NCBI RefSeq assembly: GCF_007828045.1
Contig: NZ_VITN01000019.1
Coordinates: forward strand, 1 to 64,000
Length of the DNA stretch: 64,000 nt
Source: Nitrospirillum amazonense
GTDB lineage: Bacteria > Pseudomonadota > Alphaproteobacteria > Azospirillales > Azospirillaceae
Direction: 5' to 3'
The notes under the pieces are model-generated. The model was not told where the DNA came from. It ran no database searches and worked only from the letters and a program-made list of their open reading frames with translations. Of this stretch, positions 54,222-63,987 are shown piece by piece. The position numbers were made by a program, and so were the translations under genes. The number at the start of each line of letters is the position of its first letter. Within the stretch, counting starts at the first letter, position 1.

Positions 54222-54833
54222 TCACGCCCCCGCGACCAGCCTGAACGCGATGGCCCACATCACCAGCGCGATGACACCGTCCAGCAGCCGCCAGGCGGCG
54301 GGGCGGGCGAAGATGGGGCGCAGCTTGGTCGCGCCGTAGCCCAGCGAGAAGAAGAACAGGAAGGAACCGGTGATGGCGCCGGCGGCGAAGGATGCCTGGA
54401 AGCCGTCGAACTGCGTGGAGATGGTGCCCAGCAGGACCACCGTGTCCAGGTAGACGTGCGGGTTCAGCCAGGTGATGGCCAGGCAGGCCAGCAGGGTCTT
54501 GCCCAGGCCGCTTTTCTCCGCCTGGGCGCCCACCGTCAGCGCGCCGGTGGAGCGCCAGGCCGACCACAGGCTTTTGGCGCCGTACCAGGCCAGGAAGGCG
54601 GCGCCCGCATAGCGCATGACCGGATCCAGCCAGGGCAGCCAGGCGGCGGCGGTGCCGAAGCCGGTCACCCCCGCCCCGATCAGGATGGCGTCCGACAGGG
54701 CGCAGGCCAGGCACACGGCGAACACATGTTCGTTGCGCAGACCCTGCCGCAGCAGGAAGGCGTTCTGCGCGCCGATGGCGACGATGAGGCTGAGCCCCAT
54801 GCTCAGGCCCGCGATGTAGACTGACGCATTCAT
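54222..54833 (-). CDS. argO: LysE/ArgO-family basic amino acid exporter
   Basis: A 203-residue inner-membrane exporter with about six hydrophobic segments. LysE/ArgO landmarks: LSLIVAIGAQNAFLLRQGLR near the start and ITWLNPHVYLDTVVLLGTI in the middle. It exports arginine or lysine. The divergent ArgP/LysG-type regulator is the usual partner, which supports the assignment. Confidence 0.92.
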   Translation of the reverse strand: MNASVYIAGLSMGLSLIVAIGAQNAFLLRQGLRNEHVFAVCLACALSDAILIGAGVTGFGTAAAWLPWLDPVMRYAGAAFLAWYGAKSLWSAWRSTGALTVGAQAEKSGLGKTLLACLAITWLNPHVYLDTVVLLGTISTQFDGFQASFAAGAITGSFLFFFSLGYGATKLRPIFARPAAWRLLDGVIALVMWAIAFRLVAGA

Positions 54834-54888
54834 GGCGATACCGGTATCCCAAGGGTTGGCTGGGCCTTGTGGTATCCGCGGTGGTCGG

Positions 54889-54922
54889 ATTAGGCTAATT
54901 AAATCCTCTAATCTAAAATTAG
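54889..54922. promoter_or_regulatory. Palindromes in the argO/argP divergent promoter
   Basis: Two palindromes lie in the 101-bp AT-rich gap. ATTAG-G-CTAAT is at 54889-54899, and CTAAT-CTAAA-ATTAG is at 54908-54922, a T-N-A type LysR box. They are good candidates for ArgP binding sites, with argO to the left and argP 13 bp to the right. Confidence 0.6.
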
Positions 54923-54934
54923 CGAAACTTAGCC

Positions 54935-55840
54935 ATGATCGATTACCCGGCGGCGCGCGCCGTGGCGCTGGTGGTGCAGACCGGCAGCTTCGAAAAGGCC
55001 GCCGCCGCGCTGAACGTCACCCCATCCGCCGTGTCCCAGCGCGTGAAACAGCTGGAGGAGCGGCTGGGCGCCGTGCTGGTCGAGCGGGGCACACCCTGCA
55101 CCGCCACGGAAAAGGGCGAATGGCTATGCCGCCACATGGACCACGTCGGCCTGCTGGAACGGGAGCTGACGGCCCACCTGCCGGGCCTGGTCGATCCGGC
55201 GGCACCGGTGCCGCGCGTGACCCTGGCCATCGCCGCCAACGCCGACAGCCTGGGCACCTGGTTCCTGGCGGCGGCCTCCGCCTTCACCCGAGGCTGCGAC
55301 CATCTGCTGAATATCATTATCGACGACCAGGACCACACCGCCGGCTGGCTGCGGCGCGGTCGCGTGCTGGCGGCGGTGACCTCACTGGAAAAGCCCATAC
55401 AAGGCTGCCGCGTCACCGCCCTGGGCGCATTGCGCTATCACGCCACGGCTAGCCCGGACTTCATGGCGCGCCATTTCCCGGGCGGGGTGACGGCCGATGC
55501 GCTGGCCCAGGCGCCGGCGCTGACCTTCAACCAGAAGGACCGTCTGCAGCATGACTGGATTCGGCGGACGCTGGGCCGTGATGTCGTCCTTCCCACCCAC
55601 TGGCTGCCGTCGACTCAGGGTTTCGTCGATGGCGCCCTGGCTGGAATGGGCTGGGGCATGAACCCCGCCCAGCTGGTACGCGGCCATCTGGACGCGGGCC
55701 ACCTGGTGGAACTGACGCCCGGCGCCGTGCTGGACGTGCCCCTGTTCTGGCAGGTGAGCCGCCTGGCCGCCGACCAGCTTGCCGATCTCAGCCGCCGGGT
55801 TGTGGCCACGGCCAAGCGCGAGTTGATACAGCGGGCATGA
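54935..55840 (+). CDS. argP: LysR-family regulator, ArgP/LysG type
   Basis: A 301-residue LTTR. HTH: ALVVQTGSFEKAAAALNVTP then SAVSQRVKQLEERLGAVLVE. The ArgP group is recognised by IAANADSLGTWFLAA, FNQKDRLQHDWIR and GMGWGMNPAQLV. It normally activates the arginine/lysine exporter in response to the basic amino acid. It is divergent from that exporter, as in E. coli and Corynebacterium. Confidence 0.92.
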   Translation: MIDYPAARAVALVVQTGSFEKAAAALNVTPSAVSQRVKQLEERLGAVLVERGTPCTATEKGEWLCRHMDHVGLLERELTAHLPGLVDPAAPVPRVTLAIAANADSLGTWFLAAASAFTRGCDHLLNIIIDDQDHTAGWLRRGRVLAAVTSLEKPIQGCRVTALGALRYHATASPDFMARHFPGGVTADALAQAPALTFNQKDRLQHDWIRRTLGRDVVLPTHWLPSTQGFVDGALAGMGWGMNPAQLVRGHLDAGHLVELTPGAVLDVPLFWQVSRLAADQLADLSRRVVATAKRELIQRA

Positions 55841-55876
55841 GGCGGCGATATGGGCGTGTGTTGCGCGGTCCCGCCA

Positions 55877-56620
55877 TCAGGCGCTGGGCAGCACCGTCCA
55901 GCCATTGGTGTTGGGATCCAGGCGTTTGACCGGCCCCTCGAAGCGCCGCATCAGCCCATCCAGCAGGCCGGGCAGGCTTTGATAGCGGTTGAGGATGGCC
56001 TGCACCTGCGCCTGGCCCGGCCCAGCGGTCCGGCCCGCCAGGGTGATCGCCTCATCCAGCGGGATGGCCCGGTGGACGACCGTGGCCGGGGCGGCCTGAC
56101 GGGTGGCGTTCGGGGCCCGGATGTAAGCCAGCAGCGCCGTTTCGTCCACCAGGTGGCGCAACACGTCATCCAGGGCGTGTAGCACCTCCCCCCGCCAGCG
56201 GGTGGTGACGCCGCCGATACGCCGTTCCTCTCCACCGTTGGCGTGGCCGGCGCACACCACCTCCGCCAGGTGCCAGCGCAACCGGCTGGCGTAGCCGCCG
56301 AACATGTGGGCGTGCTGGTCCTGTTCCGGCAGGCCGGTGCGGGTGACAACGGGGGCCCCGGTGTTGGCATGGCCGAGGTCGATCGACGACATGCCGTTCC
56401 ACACCTCGGCCAGCATGCCGCTGTAGTTGGCCATGCGGGTCGGCCAGACAGCGCCGCCGCCGAAGATATCGGACAACGCGTTGCGGACGACGCCGACGAC
56501 ATCACCGAAAACGTGATCACCCTGCATGGGGGCCAGGGGCGGGGCGGCGGTCGGCGCCGGCTCCGCCGGAATCTGGGCGCCCTGGGGATTGGCGAAGGTG
56601 CAGTTGGAAATGAGCGGCAT
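55877..56620 (-). CDS. Hypothetical protein, function unknown
   Basis: A 247-residue protein matching no family I recognise. An Ala/Pro-rich stretch (residues about 14-32, [17 protein letters not shown]) separates a short head from the rest. The middle has many His residues ([20 protein letters not shown]) and the C-terminal half looks helical. There is no signal peptide or membrane segment. ATG 56620 is chosen over 56668 on the weak AGGG upstream. It sits convergent with argP and divergent from the 2Fe-2S gene. Confidence 0.6.
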   Translation of the reverse strand: MPLISNCTFANPQGAQIPAEPAPTAAPPLAPMQGDHVFGDVVGVVRNALSDIFGGGAVWPTRMANYSGMLAEVWNGMSSIDLGHANTGAPVVTRTGLPEQDQHAHMFGGYASRLRWHLAEVVCAGHANGGEERRIGGVTTRWRGEVLHALDDVLRHLVDETALLAYIRAPNATRQAAPATVVHRAIPLDEAITLAGRTAGPGQAQVQAILNRYQSLPGLLDGLMRRFEGPVKRLDPNTNGWTVLPSA

Positions 56621-56908
56621 GGGGGAAGCCCTGTCGGAGACGGGCCTGGGGAGCCCGCCGGAGGCCACACCCTAGCCGGATCAGCTGTCCCAACTCATGC
56701 GCGCCGAAGCTGTATGCCGCCCGGGGGAAGCGCTGATGCCCCCCCTGATCTTGTTGCGTATTCCGGTTTCGCTCATAGGATGCCATTGGGCCGCGCCACC
56801 GCGGCGCCCGAGAATGGTTCCCCTCTTTCGGGGCCGGTGGCAGAATGGGCGCCGGCCGTTCGCCGCCGCAACGGTGAAGGCCCGGCACGACAAGAATGGG
56901 CAGTTGAG

Positions 56909-57394
56909 ATGATCACGTTCACGCTGAACGGACAGGTGCTGCGTTTCGAGGGCGATCCCGAAATGCCCCTGCTGTGGTATTTGCGCGATGTCCAGGGCCT
57001 GACCGGCACCAAGTTCGGCTGTGGTGAGGCGCTGTGCGGCGCCTGCACCGTGCATGCCGACGGCGCCCCCATCCGCAGCTGCCAGACGACGCTGGGCGAC
57101 CTGTCCGGCGTGGCCGTCACCACCATCGAGGGCCTGTCGCCCGACGGCATGCACCCGGTGCAGGTGGCATGGCGGGAACTGAACGTGGCCCAGTGCGGCT
57201 ACTGCCAGGCCGGGCAGATCATGTCGGCGGCGGCCCTGCTGAAGGACACGTCCCATCCCAGCGACGCCGCCATCGACGACGCCATGAGCGGCAACATCTG
57301 CCGGTGCGCGACATACCCCCGCATCCGTGCCGCCATCAAGCGCGCGGCCGGCGAAGTGCAGCGCAAGACGGCCAGCGGCGGGAGCGCCAAGTGA
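56909..57394 (+). CDS. 2Fe-2S subunit of a molybdenum hydroxylase (IorA/CoxS-like)
   Basis: A 161-residue small subunit. The plant-type ferredoxin cluster is in [19 protein letters not shown] with a further Cys in SCQTT, and the second cluster in CGYCQAGQ and [12 protein letters not shown]. It carries electrons from the molybdopterin subunit encoded next, whose ATG overlaps this gene's stop by 1 nt. Length and layout fit isoquinoline 1-oxidoreductase alpha subunits. Confidence 0.93.
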   Translation: MITFTLNGQVLRFEGDPEMPLLWYLRDVQGLTGTKFGCGEALCGACTVHADGAPIRSCQTTLGDLSGVAVTTIEGLSPDGMHPVQVAWRELNVAQCGYCQAGQIMSAAALLKDTSHPSDAAIDDAMSGNICRCATYPRIRAAIKRAAGEVQRKTASGGSAK

Positions 57395-59688
57395 TGGACG
57401 GGATCACCAACCTCAGCCGCCGCGCCGTCCTGATGGGCCTGGGCGCCGGCACCTTTGTTCTGGCCGGTGGGCTGGCCGACGGGCTCGGCCCCGTCGCCCG
57501 GGCGGAGGATACGCCCAAGAAGTATGGCGGCGACGCCATGCCCGGCGGGGTGAAGGACGACCCGCGCCTGTTCGTCGCCGTGGCCCCGGACGGCACCCTC
57601 ACCATCCTCTGCCACCGGGCGGAGATGGGCCAGGGCGTGCGCACCAGCTGGGCCATGGTCATCGCCGACGAGATGGACGCCGACTGGGCCAAGGTGAAGG
57701 TGGACCAGGCGCCGGGTGACGAGGCACGCTACGGCAACCAGAACACCGACGGCTCGCGCAGCATGCGCCACCACTTCCAAGCCCTGCGCCGCATCGGTGC
57801 CGCCGCGCGGCAGATGCTGGTCCAGGCCGCCGCCGCCCAATGGGGCGTGCCGGCGGCGGAAGTGGCGGCGGACCATCACAGCCTGGTGCACGCCGCCAGC
57901 GGCCGGCGCCTGGGCTATGGTGAGGTGGCGGCGGCCGCCGCGGCACTGCCCGTGCCGGCGCGCGAGACGCTGGTGTTCAAGGACCCGGCCAAGTTCCGCT
58001 ATATCGGCCGGGGCGATGTCGGCCTGGTCGATGGCTTCGACATCACCACCGGCCGCGCCACCTACGGCATCGACGTGCGGCGGGACAATATGCTGTACGC
58101 CGTGGTGGCCCGCCCACCGGTGCATGGCGGCAAGCTGAGCCACTACAACGTGGATGAGGCGCTGCAGGTGCCGGGCGTGCTGAAGGTGGTGGTGCTGAAC
58201 ACCGCGCCCCTGCCCTCCGGCTTCCTGCCCAAGGGCGGCCTGGCCGTGGTGGCGGAGAACACCTGGGCCGCCCTGAAGGGGCGGGAGAAGCTGAAGATCA
58301 CCTGGGAGGATGGGCCCAACGCCAGCTATGACAGCGCCGCCTACCGGGCGGAGCTGGAGGCGGCGGCCCGCGCCCCCGGCCAGGTGGTGCGGACCGTGGG
58401 TGACGTGGACGCCGCGCTGAAAACGGCGGCCAAGCATGTCACGGCGGAATACTACATCCCCCATCTGGCCCAGGCGCCCATGGAACCACCGGCCGCCGCC
58501 GCCCAGGTGACGGGCGACAAATGCGAGATCTGGGGCAGCACCCAGGCGCCGCAGACCACGCGGGAAACGGTGGCCAAGGTGCTGAGCATCCCGGCGGAGA
58601 ACGTGACCGTTCACCAGACCTTGGTGGGCGGCGGCTTCGGCCGCAAATCCAAGCCGGACTACATCGCCGAGGCGGCCCTGCTATCCCGCGCCATGGATGG
58701 CCGGCCGGTGAAGCTGACCTTCACCCGCACCGACGATTTGCACCACGGCTTTCTGCACACCGTGTCGGTGGAACGGCTGGAGGGCGGGCTGGACGCCAAG
58801 GGCAAGCCGGTGGCCTGGCTGCACCGCACCGTGGCCCCCTCCATCGGCGCCACCTTCACCGCCGGCGTGAAGCATGAGGGCGCGTCGGAACTGGGCATGG
58901 GGGCCGTCAACACCCCCTGGATCGTGCCCAACCTGCGGGTGGAAAACCCGGAGGCGGAGAGCCACACCCGCATCGGCTGGTTCCGCAGCGTCTCCAACAT
59001 CCCGCACGCCTTCGCGGTGCAGAGCTTCGTGGCGGAACTGGCGGAGGCGGCAGGGCGCGACCCCAAGGATTTCCTGCTGGAGCTGATCGGCCCGGCCCGC
59101 CAGATCAACCCGGCGGACATGTCGGACAGCTGGAACTACAACGAGGACCCCGTGGCCTACGCCTATGACACCGGCCGCCTGCGCGGCGTGGTGGAGCGGG
59201 CGGCCAAGGAGGCCGGATGGGGCAAGCCGCTGCCCAAGAGCCAGGGCCGGGGCATCGCCGCCCACCGCAGCTTCGCCAGCTATGCCGCCGCCGTCGTCCA
59301 GGTCGCGGTCGATGCCCAGGGCAAGCTGACCATCCCCCGCGTCGACATCGCCTTCGACTGCGGCCCCGTCATCAACCCCGACCGGGTGCGGGCGCAGCTG
59401 GAGGGGGCGGTGACCCAGGGCGTCAGCCTGGCCACGCTGGGCGAGATCAGCTTCAAGGCCGGCCAGGTACAGCAGAACAACTTCGACACCTATGAAGTCA
59501 CCCGCATCGACGCGGCGCCCAAGGACATCCGCGTGCACCTGATGCCGGCGGCCAAGTACGACGCGCCCCTGGGCGGCGTGGGCGAGCCCGGCGTGCCCCC
59601 CATCGCCCCCGCCCTGCTGAACGCCATCCACGCCGCCACCGGCAAGCGCATCCGCAGCCTGCCCATTCGCGACCAGTTGCGGGCGTGA
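57394..59688 (+). CDS. Molybdopterin-binding subunit of a Tat-exported aldehyde/isoquinoline oxidoreductase (IorB-like)
   Basis: A 764-residue large subunit of the xanthine dehydrogenase family. The N-terminus has a twin-arginine signal (LSRRAVLMGLGAGTFVLAGG), so the complex is probably folded with cofactor and exported to the periplasm. Moco-domain landmarks are EMGQGVRTSWAMVIADEM, VGGGFGRKSKPDYIAEAALL and the catalytic-Glu region GGVGEPGVPPIAPALL. Substrate may be an aldehyde or N-heterocycle. No FAD subunit or cytochrome c subunit is adjacent. Confidence 0.9.
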   Translation: MDGITNLSRRAVLMGLGAGTFVLAGGLADGLGPVARAEDTPKKYGGDAMPGGVKDDPRLFVAVAPDGTLTILCHRAEMGQGVRTSWAMVIADEMDADWAKVKVDQAPGDEARYGNQNTDGSRSMRHHFQALRRIGAAARQMLVQAAAAQWGVPAAEVAADHHSLVHAASGRRLGYGEVAAAAAALPVPARETLVFKDPAKFRYIGRGDVGLVDGFDITTGRATYGIDVRRDNMLYAVVARPPVHGGKLSHYNVDEALQVPGVLKVVVLNTAPLPSGFLPKGGLAVVAENTWAALKGREKLKITWEDGPNASYDSAAYRAELEAAARAPGQVVRTVGDVDAALKTAAKHVTAEYYIPHLAQAPMEPPAAAAQVTGDKCEIWGSTQAPQTTRETVAKVLSIPAENVTVHQTLVGGGFGRKSKPDYIAEAALLSRAMDGRPVKLTFTRTDDLHHGFLHTVSVERLEGGLDAKGKPVAWLHRTVAPSIGATFTAGVKHEGASELGMGAVNTPWIVPNLRVENPEAESHTRIGWFRSVSNIPHAFAVQSFVAELAEAAGRDPKDFLLELIGPARQINPADMSDSWNYNEDPVAYAYDTGRLRGVVERAAKEAGWGKPLPKSQGRGIAAHRSFASYAAAVVQVAVDAQGKLTIPRVDIAFDCGPVINPDRVRAQLEGAVTQGVSLATLGEISFKAGQVQQNNFDTYEVTRIDAAPKDIRVHLMPAAKYDAPLGGVGEPGVPPIAPALLNAIHAATGKRIRSLPIRDQLRA

Positions 59689-59699
59689 GGAAAGCCCCG

Positions 59700-59737
59700 C
59701 CAGGCGCCGTTTCGGCCAAGCCCGAAGCGGCGCCTGG
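59700..59737 (+). terminator. Hairpin after the IorB-like gene
   Basis: A long stem (CCAGGCGCCG against CGGCGCCTGG, extended by TTCGG/CCGAA) 11 bp after the stop codon. It lacks a T-run but is strong. Confidence 0.65.
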
Positions 59738-59763
59738 CCACGCATCTCGGTCGCGACCCCGCC

Positions 59764-59871
59764 TATCCGGAGCGCATGCGTGCCGATTATGACTGCGGCG
59801 ACCACCTACATCCCTCCGACGCCGGCTATCGCGCCATGGCGGAGACGGCGCTGGCGGTCATAGCCCCCTGA
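59764..59871 (+). pseudogene. C-terminal fragment of an SGNH/GDSL hydrolase
   Basis: An in-frame stretch reading MRADYDCGDHLHPSDAGYRA followed by about 12 residues and a stop. It contains the catalytic Asp-x-x-His block of SGNH hydrolases (here DHLHPSDAGY). No start codon with a ribosome-binding site and no GDS(L) block lie upstream; the frame meets the terminator region. It looks like the remnant of a deleted esterase gene. Confidence 0.6.
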
Positions 59872-59897
59872 TCGGTTACCTCTTGGCCGCTTCAGGG

Positions 59898-61769
59898 TCA
59901 GTCCGGCCGCATCCGCCGGTGCAAAGTGCTGCGGTGCACGCCCAGTTCCCGGGCGGCGGCGCTGATGTTGCCCTGGTGCCGGGCCAGGGCCTGGCGGATG
60001 GCGTCATCCTCCCGCGTCTTCAGGTTGGGCGCCGGGGTGTCAACCGGTGCCGCGGGCGCCAGGTCGGGTGGCAGGTCGGCCGGGGTGACCAGGGTCCCCG
60101 GCGGCGACAGGGCCACCAGGGTGCGCAGCAGGTTGGCCAGTTCGCGCAGGTTGCCGGGCCAGTCATGGCGGCGCAGCCGGTCGCGGGCGGCGGGGGCCAA
60201 GCGGATCCCCCGGTCGGCGGCACCGAAGCTGGCCATCAGCGCGTCGATGATGCCGTCCAGCGGGCGTTGGCGCAAGGGCGGCAGGGTCACCACCAGGTGC
60301 TTCAGCCGGTAATAGAGATCGGCGCGGAAGGTGCCCTGGGCCACGCAGGCCGCCAGGTCGCGGTGGGTGGCCGTGACCAGCAGGAAATCCACCTTCACCG
60401 GGCGGCCGCCCACAGGCGTCACCTCGCCATCCTGCAGCACGCGCAGTAGGCGGGCCTGCAGCGCCGGCGGCATGTCGCCGATCTCATCCAGGAACAGGAT
60501 GCCACCGTCGGCCTGACGGATCTGGCCGCGATGGCCACCCCGCCGGGCGCCGGTGAACGCGCCGTCCTCATAGCCGAACAGCTCGGATTCCAGCAGGCCT
60601 TCCGGAATGGCGGCGCAGTTGACCGCCACCAGGGGCGCCTGCGCCCGCGCGCAGGCGGCATGGGCCGCGCGCACGAACACCTCCTTGCCCGTTCCCGTCT
60701 CCCCCTGGAGCAGCACGGGGATGCCGGCGTCCAGCGCCAGGATGGCGCGGTCCAGCAGCGGCCGGGTGCTGGCGTCCCACAGCATGCCGTCCCTGGTGGC
60801 CGATGGTGGGGACAAGTCCTTGGCAGGGGCCGGGCGGCGTATCGCGGGGCGGCTCTTGCCCGGCGTGGTGATGCGGGCATGCAGCGGGCGGCCGCCATCG
60901 GCGGTGCGCAGGATACGATCGCCCCGCGCCAGACCGCCGTCCAGCACACTCTCCAGCCGTACCCGGCCGATGGCGGCGGCGTCCAAGCCCAACAGGGCCA
61001 GCGCCGCCGGGTTGGCCGCGCGCACCACGCCATCGTCCACCGCCAGCAGGCCCTCCTGCGGGGTGCCCAGCCAGCCGGGGTGGGCGTGCAGGCGCACCAC
61101 CAGCTCGTGCCCCTCCGCCTCCTGGGCCGTCCAGCGATGTTCCAGGTGGGCCACAGCCAGGCTGGCCAGGCTTCTGGCGCTGGCGCCCTGGGCATCCGAC
61201 CGGGCCGCGCGCGTGTCGCCCGACAGGTCAATGACCCCGGCCAGCGCGCCGTGGGGGTCCATCACCGGCATGGCGGTGCAGATGAGGAAGGCATTGTCGG
61301 TCAGGTAATGCTCCGCCCCCCGCACCTGGACCAAGGCGCGTTCGGCCAGGGCGGTGCCCACGGCGTTGGTGCCCTCGTCATCCTCCCCCCAGCCGGCGCC
61401 GGGCTGGAGGGAGACGCGGCGGGCGCGGCGGACAAAGCCGGCATCGCCGCGCGCGTCCAGGATCAGGCCCCGGTCGTTGGTCAGCAGCACCATGCCGCCC
61501 AGGTCGCGCATGGCCTGGTGCAGGGTGTCCAGTTCCGGTGTCGCGAGATGCATCAGGGTATGGTGACGGTCGCGCAGCGCCGCCAGGTCGGCCCGCGACA
61601 ACGGATCCTGGCGTGCGGGCCGGTCGGCGCGCAGGCCCTGGTCGGCGCAGCGGCGCCAGGACCGCGCGATGATGGGCGGGATGGGAGCCCCCTCCAGGCC
61701 GCCCGCCTCGCCCAGCCGCTCGCGCGCCATGGCCAGGACGGTCGCCAGACTTTGCGGGGCGTTCGCCAT
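59898..61769 (-). CDS. acoR: AcoR-like sigma-54-dependent activator
   Basis: A 623-residue enhancer-binding protein. The N-terminal region includes a GAF-type sensor ([20 protein letters not shown]). Then comes the AAA+ domain with Walker A GETGTGKE, the sigma-54 contact motif GAFTGA, and Walker [15 protein letters not shown] Fis-type HTH ([20 protein letters not shown]) ends the protein. ATG 61769 follows GGGAGG. It is divergent from the aldehyde dehydrogenase operon, which has matching activator sites and a sigma-54 promoter. Confidence 0.93.
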   Translation of the reverse strand: MANAPQSLATVLAMARERLGEAGGLEGAPIPPIIARSWRRCADQGLRADRPARQDPLSRADLAALRDRHHTLMHLATPELDTLHQAMRDLGGMVLLTNDRGLILDARGDAGFVRRARRVSLQPGAGWGEDDEGTNAVGTALAERALVQVRGAEHYLTDNAFLICTAMPVMDPHGALAGVIDLSGDTRAARSDAQGASARSLASLAVAHLEHRWTAQEAEGHELVVRLHAHPGWLGTPQEGLLAVDDGVVRAANPAALALLGLDAAAIGRVRLESVLDGGLARGDRILRTADGGRPLHARITTPGKSRPAIRRPAPAKDLSPPSATRDGMLWDASTRPLLDRAILALDAGIPVLLQGETGTGKEVFVRAAHAACARAQAPLVAVNCAAIPEGLLESELFGYEDGAFTGARRGGHRGQIRQADGGILFLDEIGDMPPALQARLLRVLQDGEVTPVGGRPVKVDFLLVTATHRDLAACVAQGTFRADLYYRLKHLVVTLPPLRQRPLDGIIDALMASFGAADRGIRLAPAARDRLRRHDWPGNLRELANLLRTLVALSPPGTLVTPADLPPDLAPAAPVDTPAPNLKTREDDAIRQALARHQGNISAAARELGVHRSTLHRRMRPD

Positions 61770-61786
61770 GCTGATCCTCCCGATTT

Positions 61787-61823
61787 CGCGACAGGTGTCG
61801 CGGATATGTCGCGCATTGCGACA
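61787..61823. promoter_or_regulatory. Probable activator (UAS) sites for the AcoR-like protein
   Basis: Two inverted repeats share the half-site TGTCGC/GCGACA. GCGACA-GG-TGTCGC, within a 16-bp palindrome, is at 61787-61802. TGTCGC-GCATT-GCGACA is at 61807-61823. They lie about 120-155 bp before the sigma-54 promoter and just upstream of acoR, as expected for an enhancer that may also autoregulate. Confidence 0.7.
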
Positions 61824-61940
61824 GGTCCGGCGCCGGTCTTTGGGGGAAAGCATGGGGCAGATCGGCAGCCCCCGCAACCCGACCTAAGTGGCATGGATTA
61901 AGGGCTTGATCCGGCGGGATTCCTGAAACCGTCGATGCGG

Positions 61941-61957
61941 TTGGCACGGCCCTTGCC
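61941..61957 (+). promoter_or_regulatory. Sigma-54 (-24/-12) promoter of the aldehyde dehydrogenase operon
   Basis: TTGGCACGGCCCTTGCC matches the consensus TGGCACG-N4-TTGC with the correct GG-to-GC spacing of 10 nt. It lies about 60 bp before the ATG at 62018. Confidence 0.88.
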
Positions 61958-62017
61958 ACTGGCAGACCAGCGCAAACCGCCCGCCTGAGGCGCAAAACAA
62001 GCTGGAGGACACGTTAC

Positions 62018-63538
62018 ATGGCCAAGATCGCCCCCGGACAGTACGGCAGCCCGGTCTCGTTCAAGAGCCGCTATGGCAATTTCATCGGCGGCGAGTGGGT
62101 GCCGCCGGCGTCCGGCGAGTATTTCCAGAACACCACCCCCATCACCGGCCAGGTCATTTGCGAGATACCGCGGTCGAACGCGGAGGATATCGAGCGCGCG
62201 CTGGACGCGGCGCACGCCGCCAAACGCGACTGGGGCCGCACCTCGGCCGCCGACCGCGCCCGCGTCCTGGAAAAGATCGCCCAGCGCATTGATGACAACT
62301 TGGAAACCCTGGCGACGGCGGAAACCTGGGACAACGGCAAGCCCATCCGCGAGACGCGCGCCGCCGACATCCCCCTGGCCGCCGATCACTTCCGCTATTT
62401 CGCCGCCGCCATCCGCGCGCAAGAGGGCGGGATTTCGGAGATCGATCACAACACCATCGCTTATCACTACCATGAGCCCCTGGGCGTGGTCGGCCAGATC
62501 ATCCCCTGGAACTTCCCCATCCTGATGGCGACGTGGAAGCTGGCCCCGGCGCTCGCCGCCGGCAACTGTGTGGTGCTGAAACCGGCGGAACAGACGCCGG
62601 TCAGCATCCTGGTGCTGATGGAACTGATCCAGGATCTGCTGCCCAAGGGCGTGGTCAATGTCGTCAACGGCTTCGGGGTCGAGGCCGGCAAGCCGCTGGC
62701 CAGCAGCTCCCGCATCGCCAAGATCGCCTTCACCGGGGAAACCACCACCGGCCGGCTGATCATGCAGTATGCCTCGCAGAACCTGATCCCCGTGACACTG
62801 GAGCTGGGCGGCAAGTCGCCCAACATCTTCTTCGACGACGTGGCGGCCCAGGACGACGCCTTCCTGGACAAGGCCATCGAGGGCTTCGTCATGTTCGCCC
62901 TGAACCAGGGCGAGGTCTGCACCTGCCCCTCGCGCGCCCTGATCCAGGAAAGCCTGTACGGCCGCTTCATGGACAAGGCGCTGGCCCGCGTGCAGGCCAT
63001 CAAACAAGGCAACCCGCTGGACGGCGACACCATGATCGGCGCCCAGGCCAGCAGCGAGCAGCTGGAGAAAATCCTCTCCTACCTCGACATCGGCAGGAAA
63101 GAGGGCGCCAAGGTGCTGGCCGGCGGCAACCGGGCGGAACTGTCGGGCGACCTCGCCGGCGGCTTCTATGTCCAGCCCACAGTGTTCCAGGGCAACAACC
63201 GCATGCGCATCTTCCAGGAGGAGATTTTCGGCCCGGTGGTGGCCGTCACCACCTTCAAGGACGAGGAAGAGGCGCTGCACGTCGCCAACGACACGCTGTA
63301 CGGCCTGGGCGCCGGCGTGTGGACGCGCGACATCAACCGCGCCTATCGCTTCGGCCGGGAAATCCAGGCGGGCCGGGTGTGGACCAACTGCTACCACCTG
63401 TACCCGGCGCACGCGGCCTTCGGCGGCTATAAACAGTCGGGCATCGGGCGTGAAAACCACGCCATGATGCTGGACCATTACCAGCAGACCAAGAACCAAT
63501 TGGTCAGCTACAGCCCCAACGCCCTGGGCTTCTTCTGA
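62018..63538 (+). CDS. NAD-dependent aldehyde dehydrogenase (acetaldehyde/AcoD-ExaC type)
   Basis: A 506-residue aldehyde dehydrogenase. The start of the core is [20 protein letters not shown], typical of the AcoD/ExaC group. The catalytic Glu is in [12 protein letters not shown] and the Cys in [15 protein letters not shown]-terminal [11 protein letters not shown] is also group-specific. It oxidises acetaldehyde or related aldehydes from acetoin or alcohol use. GGAGG lies upstream. Expression is by sigma-54 and the AcoR-like activator. Confidence 0.93.
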   Translation: MAKIAPGQYGSPVSFKSRYGNFIGGEWVPPASGEYFQNTTPITGQVICEIPRSNAEDIERALDAAHAAKRDWGRTSAADRARVLEKIAQRIDDNLETLATAETWDNGKPIRETRAADIPLAADHFRYFAAAIRAQEGGISEIDHNTIAYHYHEPLGVVGQIIPWNFPILMATWKLAPALAAGNCVVLKPAEQTPVSILVLMELIQDLLPKGVVNVVNGFGVEAGKPLASSSRIAKIAFTGETTTGRLIMQYASQNLIPVTLELGGKSPNIFFDDVAAQDDAFLDKAIEGFVMFALNQGEVCTCPSRALIQESLYGRFMDKALARVQAIKQGNPLDGDTMIGAQASSEQLEKILSYLDIGRKEGAKVLAGGNRAELSGDLAGGFYVQPTVFQGNNRMRIFQEEIFGPVVAVTTFKDEEEALHVANDTLYGLGAGVWTRDINRAYRFGREIQAGRVWTNCYHLYPAHAAFGGYKQSGIGRENHAMMLDHYQQTKNQLVSYSPNALGFF

Positions 63539-63987
63539 TGGCGGGCCTGGCCATTCCCAACCAGGACAGCCAGGCCTCCACGGATCCCGGACCATCGGAA
63601 ACGGTGGTCCGGGCCACCGTGCTGAGGGTTGACGCCACGCCTGAGGCGCTGGCGCTGATCCAGAGGCTGGAGGCCCGCCACGGCCCCCTGCTGTTCCACC
63701 AGTCCGGCGGCTGCTGTGACGGCAGCGCGCCCATGTGCTACCCGCGTGGGGAGTTCATGATCGGCGACGGCGACGTCCTGCTGGGCGAGATCGGCGGCCA
63801 GCCCTTCTACATGGGCAAGGCCCAGTTCGAGTATTGGAAGCACACCCGCCTGACCATAGACGTGGTCCCCGGCCGGGGCGGCATGTTCTCCCTGGAAGGA
63901 CCGGAGGGCCTGCGCTTCCTCACCCGGTCGCGGCTGTTCACGGATGAGGAGAACGCGGCGCTGGAGGCGACGCCCCTCGGTGTTTGA
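63538..63987 (+). CDS. DUF779 family protein (aldehyde dehydrogenase-associated)
   Basis: A 149-residue protein. The family core is LLFHQSGGCCDGSAPMCYPR, three conserved Cys that may bind metal, followed by PFYMGKAQFEYWKHTRLTID. DUF779 genes almost always follow ExaC/AcoD-type aldehyde dehydrogenases; here the ATG overlaps that gene's stop by 1 nt. Function is unknown. It ends just before the right edge of the window. Confidence 0.92.
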   Translation: MAGLAIPNQDSQASTDPGPSETVVRATVLRVDATPEALALIQRLEARHGPLLFHQSGGCCDGSAPMCYPRGEFMIGDGDVLLGEIGGQPFYMGKAQFEYWKHTRLTIDVVPGRGGMFSLEGPEGLRFLTRSRLFTDEENAALEATPLGV

